This document shows, piece after piece, positions 62,308-64,000 of a DNA stretch of 64,000 nt. The position numbers and the translations under genes are program-made. Source of the stretch: Streptomyces sp. AC555_RSS877 (GTDB lineage Bacteria > Actinomycetota > Actinomycetes > Streptomycetales > Streptomycetaceae); the NCBI RefSeq assembly GCF_019049245.1, contig NZ_JAGMUK010000015.1:240759-304758 (forward strand), written 5' to 3'. Every line of letters starts with the position of its first letter. Position 1 is the stretch's first letter. Below the pieces are notes generated by a model that saw only the letters and a program-made list of their open reading frames with translations, had not been told where the DNA came from and did no database searches.

Positions 62308-64000
62308 GTGGGGCATGGAGTGCCGGAACTCGTACTGGAATTGAATGGACGGACCTGGACGCTTGACGCGTCCAGGCCATACACCCTCGGACGTGATCCG
62401 CAGGGGGACGTGGTGCTCGACGACGCGAGAGTGTCGTGGCGGCACGCCACGATCAGCTGGAACGGCCGCAGTTGGGTCATCGAGGACCACGGCAGCACCA
62501 ACGGCACGTTCGTGCGGGGGCAGCGGATCCACCAGCTGGAGATCGGTGCCGGCTCGGCCGTGCACCTGGGCAACGCGACCGACGGACCGCTGCTCAGCCT
62601 GTCCGGCACCGACGCCGCCGTGGCCTCGCCGCAGGCACTGCCCCAGCAGCAGCCGTACGCGGCTCAGGGCGCGGGCGCCGGCTGGGCCCAGCCGGCCCCG
62701 CCGCAGCAGCAGGACCCGCAGGCCGGCTGGCAGCAGCCGCAGCAGGCCGCACCGCACGTCCCGCCGCAGCAGGGCCCGGCGGACAACTACGCGCAGAAGG
62801 CACCCGGTGGTGGCGCGGGGGCGCCGCCGGTCTACGGCGACCGCAGCCCGACCACGTTCCACCAGTTCTCGCTCGGCCGTGTCATGCGCATCGGCCGTGC
62901 CCTGGAGAACGACCTGGTCGTCTCCGACCTCCAGGTCTCCCGCAACCACGCGGAGTTCCACGCGACGCCCGACGGCCGCTTCGAGATCCGCGACCTGGGC
63001 TCGCACAACGGCACATACGTCAACGGCCAGCCGATCGCCAAGGGCGGCACCCAGCTGCTGGGGCCGAACGACATCGTCGGCGTCGGCCACTCCACGTTCC
63101 GCCTGGTCGGGGACCGTCTCGAGGAGTTCGTCGACACCGGTGAGGTCTCCTTCTCGGCCCGCCACCTGACCGTCACGGTCGACGGCGGCAAGCAGATCCT
63201 CAAGGACGTCTCCTTCGGCGTCCCGGAGAAGTCGCTGATCGCGGTCATCGGCCCCTCCGGTTCCGGCAAGTCGACGCTCCTGAAGGCGCTCACGGGCTAC
63301 CGCCCCGCCAACCAGGGTGACGTCCTCTACGACAACCGAAACCTGTACAAGCAGTTCGCCGAGCTGCGCCAGCGCATCGGTCTGGTTCCGCAGGACGACA
63401 TCCTGCACAAGGAACTGACCGTGAAGAAGGCCCTCAAGTACGCGGCCAAGCTGCGCTTCCCGGCCGACACCACGGCCGCCGAGCGCGACGCCCGGATCGG
63501 CGAGGTACTGCGCGAGCTCAAGCTGGACATCCACAAGGAGAAGAAGGTCACCTCCCTCTCCGGTGGCCAGCGCAAGCGCGTCTCCGTGGCCCTGGAGCTG
63601 CTCACCAAGCCGTCGCTGATCTTCCTGGACGAGCCGACCTCCGGCCTCGACCCGGGCATGGACCGCGACGTCATGCAGCTGCTGCGCGGCCTCGCCGACG
63701 ACGGCCGTACGGTCCTCGTCGTCACGCACTCCGTGGCCGAACTGGCGATCTGCGACAAACTGCTCGTGATGGCGCCCGGCGGCAGCGTCGCCTACTTCGG
63801 CCCGCCGGAGGAGGCGCTGAACTTCTTCGGCTACGACACCTGGGCCGACGTCTTCTCCGCCTTCGAGAACTACCGCGACTACGACTGGGCGGGCCGCTGG
63901 AAGGGTTCGCAGCACTACCAGATGTACGCCGCGGACATCGACGCCGTTGCGCCGCAGTCCGTACAGATGCCGCCGATGCAGGCGATGAGGCCGCCGAAGC
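62308..64000 (+). CDS. Double-FHA domain ABC transporter ATPase/permease (3' end outside window)
   Basis: 564 residues visible. FHA domain 1 (about 24-90): YTLGRDPQGDVVLDDARVSW and HGSTNGTFVRG. A Gln/Pro/Ala-rich linker (about 110-190) follows. FHA domain 2 (about 195-265): MRIGRALENDLVVSDLQVSR then LGSHNGTYVNG. An ABC ATPase follows with GPSGSGKS (about 315), LSGGQRKRVSVALELL and LIFLDEPTSGLDP. The family continues with an ABC-2 permease, which is cut off here. FHA domains bind phosphothreonine, so activity is probably controlled by Ser/Thr kinases. GTG at 62308 follows GGGGGA; GTG at 62320 is an alternative. Confidence 0.9.
   Translation, partial: MGHGVPELVLELNGRTWTLDASRPYTLGRDPQGDVVLDDARVSWRHATISWNGRSWVIEDHGSTNGTFVRGQRIHQLEIGAGSAVHLGNATDGPLLSLSGTDAAVASPQALPQQQPYAAQGAGAGWAQPAPPQQQDPQAGWQQPQQAAPHVPPQQGPADNYAQKAPGGGAGAPPVYGDRSPTTFHQFSLGRVMRIGRALENDLVVSDLQVSRNHAEFHATPDGRFEIRDLGSHNGTYVNGQPIAKGGTQLLGPNDIVGVGHSTFRLVGDRLEEFVDTGEVSFSARHLTVTVDGGKQILKDVSFGVPEKSLIAVIGPSGSGKSTLLKALTGYRPANQGDVLYDNRNLYKQFAELRQRIGLVPQDDILHKELTVKKALKYAAKLRFPADTTAAERDARIGEVLRELKLDIHKEKKVTSLSGGQRKRVSVALELLTKPSLIFLDEPTSGLDPGMDRDVMQLLRGLADDGRTVLVVTHSVAELAICDKLLVMAPGGSVAYFGPPEEALNFFGYDTWADVFSAFENYRDYDWAGRWKGSQHYQMYAADIDAVAPQSVQMPPMQAMRPPK

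Noticed and set aside
62305..63915. Long minus-strand frame opposite the FHA-ABC gene
   Set aside because: The plus strand encodes two FHA domains and a complete ABC ATPase with ribosome site; the antisense frame has no recognisable domain.

Overview
The window is a high-GC actinobacterial chromosome segment, almost certainly from a Streptomyces close to the S. coelicolor type. The signs are third-position GC bias in every gene, many GTG starts and one TTG start, 4-bp ATGA/GTGA gene overlaps, and several genes that are streptomycete hallmarks: the GATC-binding nucleoid protein Gbn, the SGM_5486 micro-protein, a streptophobe-family membrane protein, DUF3099, and an FHA/ABC fusion. No tRNA, rRNA, insertion sequence, integrase or phage gene was seen. 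It reads as core chromosome.

Region 1 (1-17.3 kb) is a cobalamin (B12) cluster, nearly all on the minus strand. Reading in the transcription direction: a cobalamin riboswitch, a 19-codon leader ORF, cobD/cbiB, cobQ, cobN, a one-chain BchI/BchD-type chelatase subunit, cobO, cobB, cobI, then (after an oppositely oriented ZIP metal transporter) cobM, cobL, a cbiG-cobJ fusion, cobH and a cbiX-like chelatase that runs off the window. Most junctions are 4-bp stop/start overlaps. The cluster contains three odd DNA elements: a two-repeat CRISPR-like mini-array between cobN and the chelatase gene, a 21-bp tandem repeat between cobM and the ZIP gene, and a GC-rich palindromic repeat read in frame inside cobB.

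Region 2 (17.5-28.2 kb) holds a PiT phosphate transporter with a PHO-box-like promoter and a small membrane partner, a secreted GH25 lysozyme, a class II aldolase, a ~575-bp minisatellite built of dimeric ~42-bp units, an alpha/beta hydrolase, a conserved hypothetical, a VOC protein, an ABC-F ATPase behind an apparently leaderless 7-codon ORF, gbn with a cluster of GATC sites upstream, and a crotonase-family enzyme.

Region 3 (28.2-40.9 kb) holds an Asp23/AmaP envelope-stress cluster, an SDR lacking the usual Tyr/Lys next to a GH15 glycosidase, SURF1, a zinc-ribbon protein, a DEDDh exonuclease, a VIT-family remnant, a coupled fatty-acid-hydroxylase/lysoplasmalogenase pair, a CopD-like protein and a CaiB-type CoA transferase with unusual domain order.

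Region 4 (40.9-64 kb) holds two tandem secreted subtilases, a DUF485/acetate symporter pair, moaA, small membrane proteins, tyrS, a tldD/tldE pair, fabG-fabI, a GntR/MFS divergon with the SGM_5486 micro-protein, sixA, serB, a streptophobe protein and a 3'-truncated double-FHA ABC transporter. Convergent genes here are separated by unusually long, near-perfect inverted repeats that look like bidirectional terminators.
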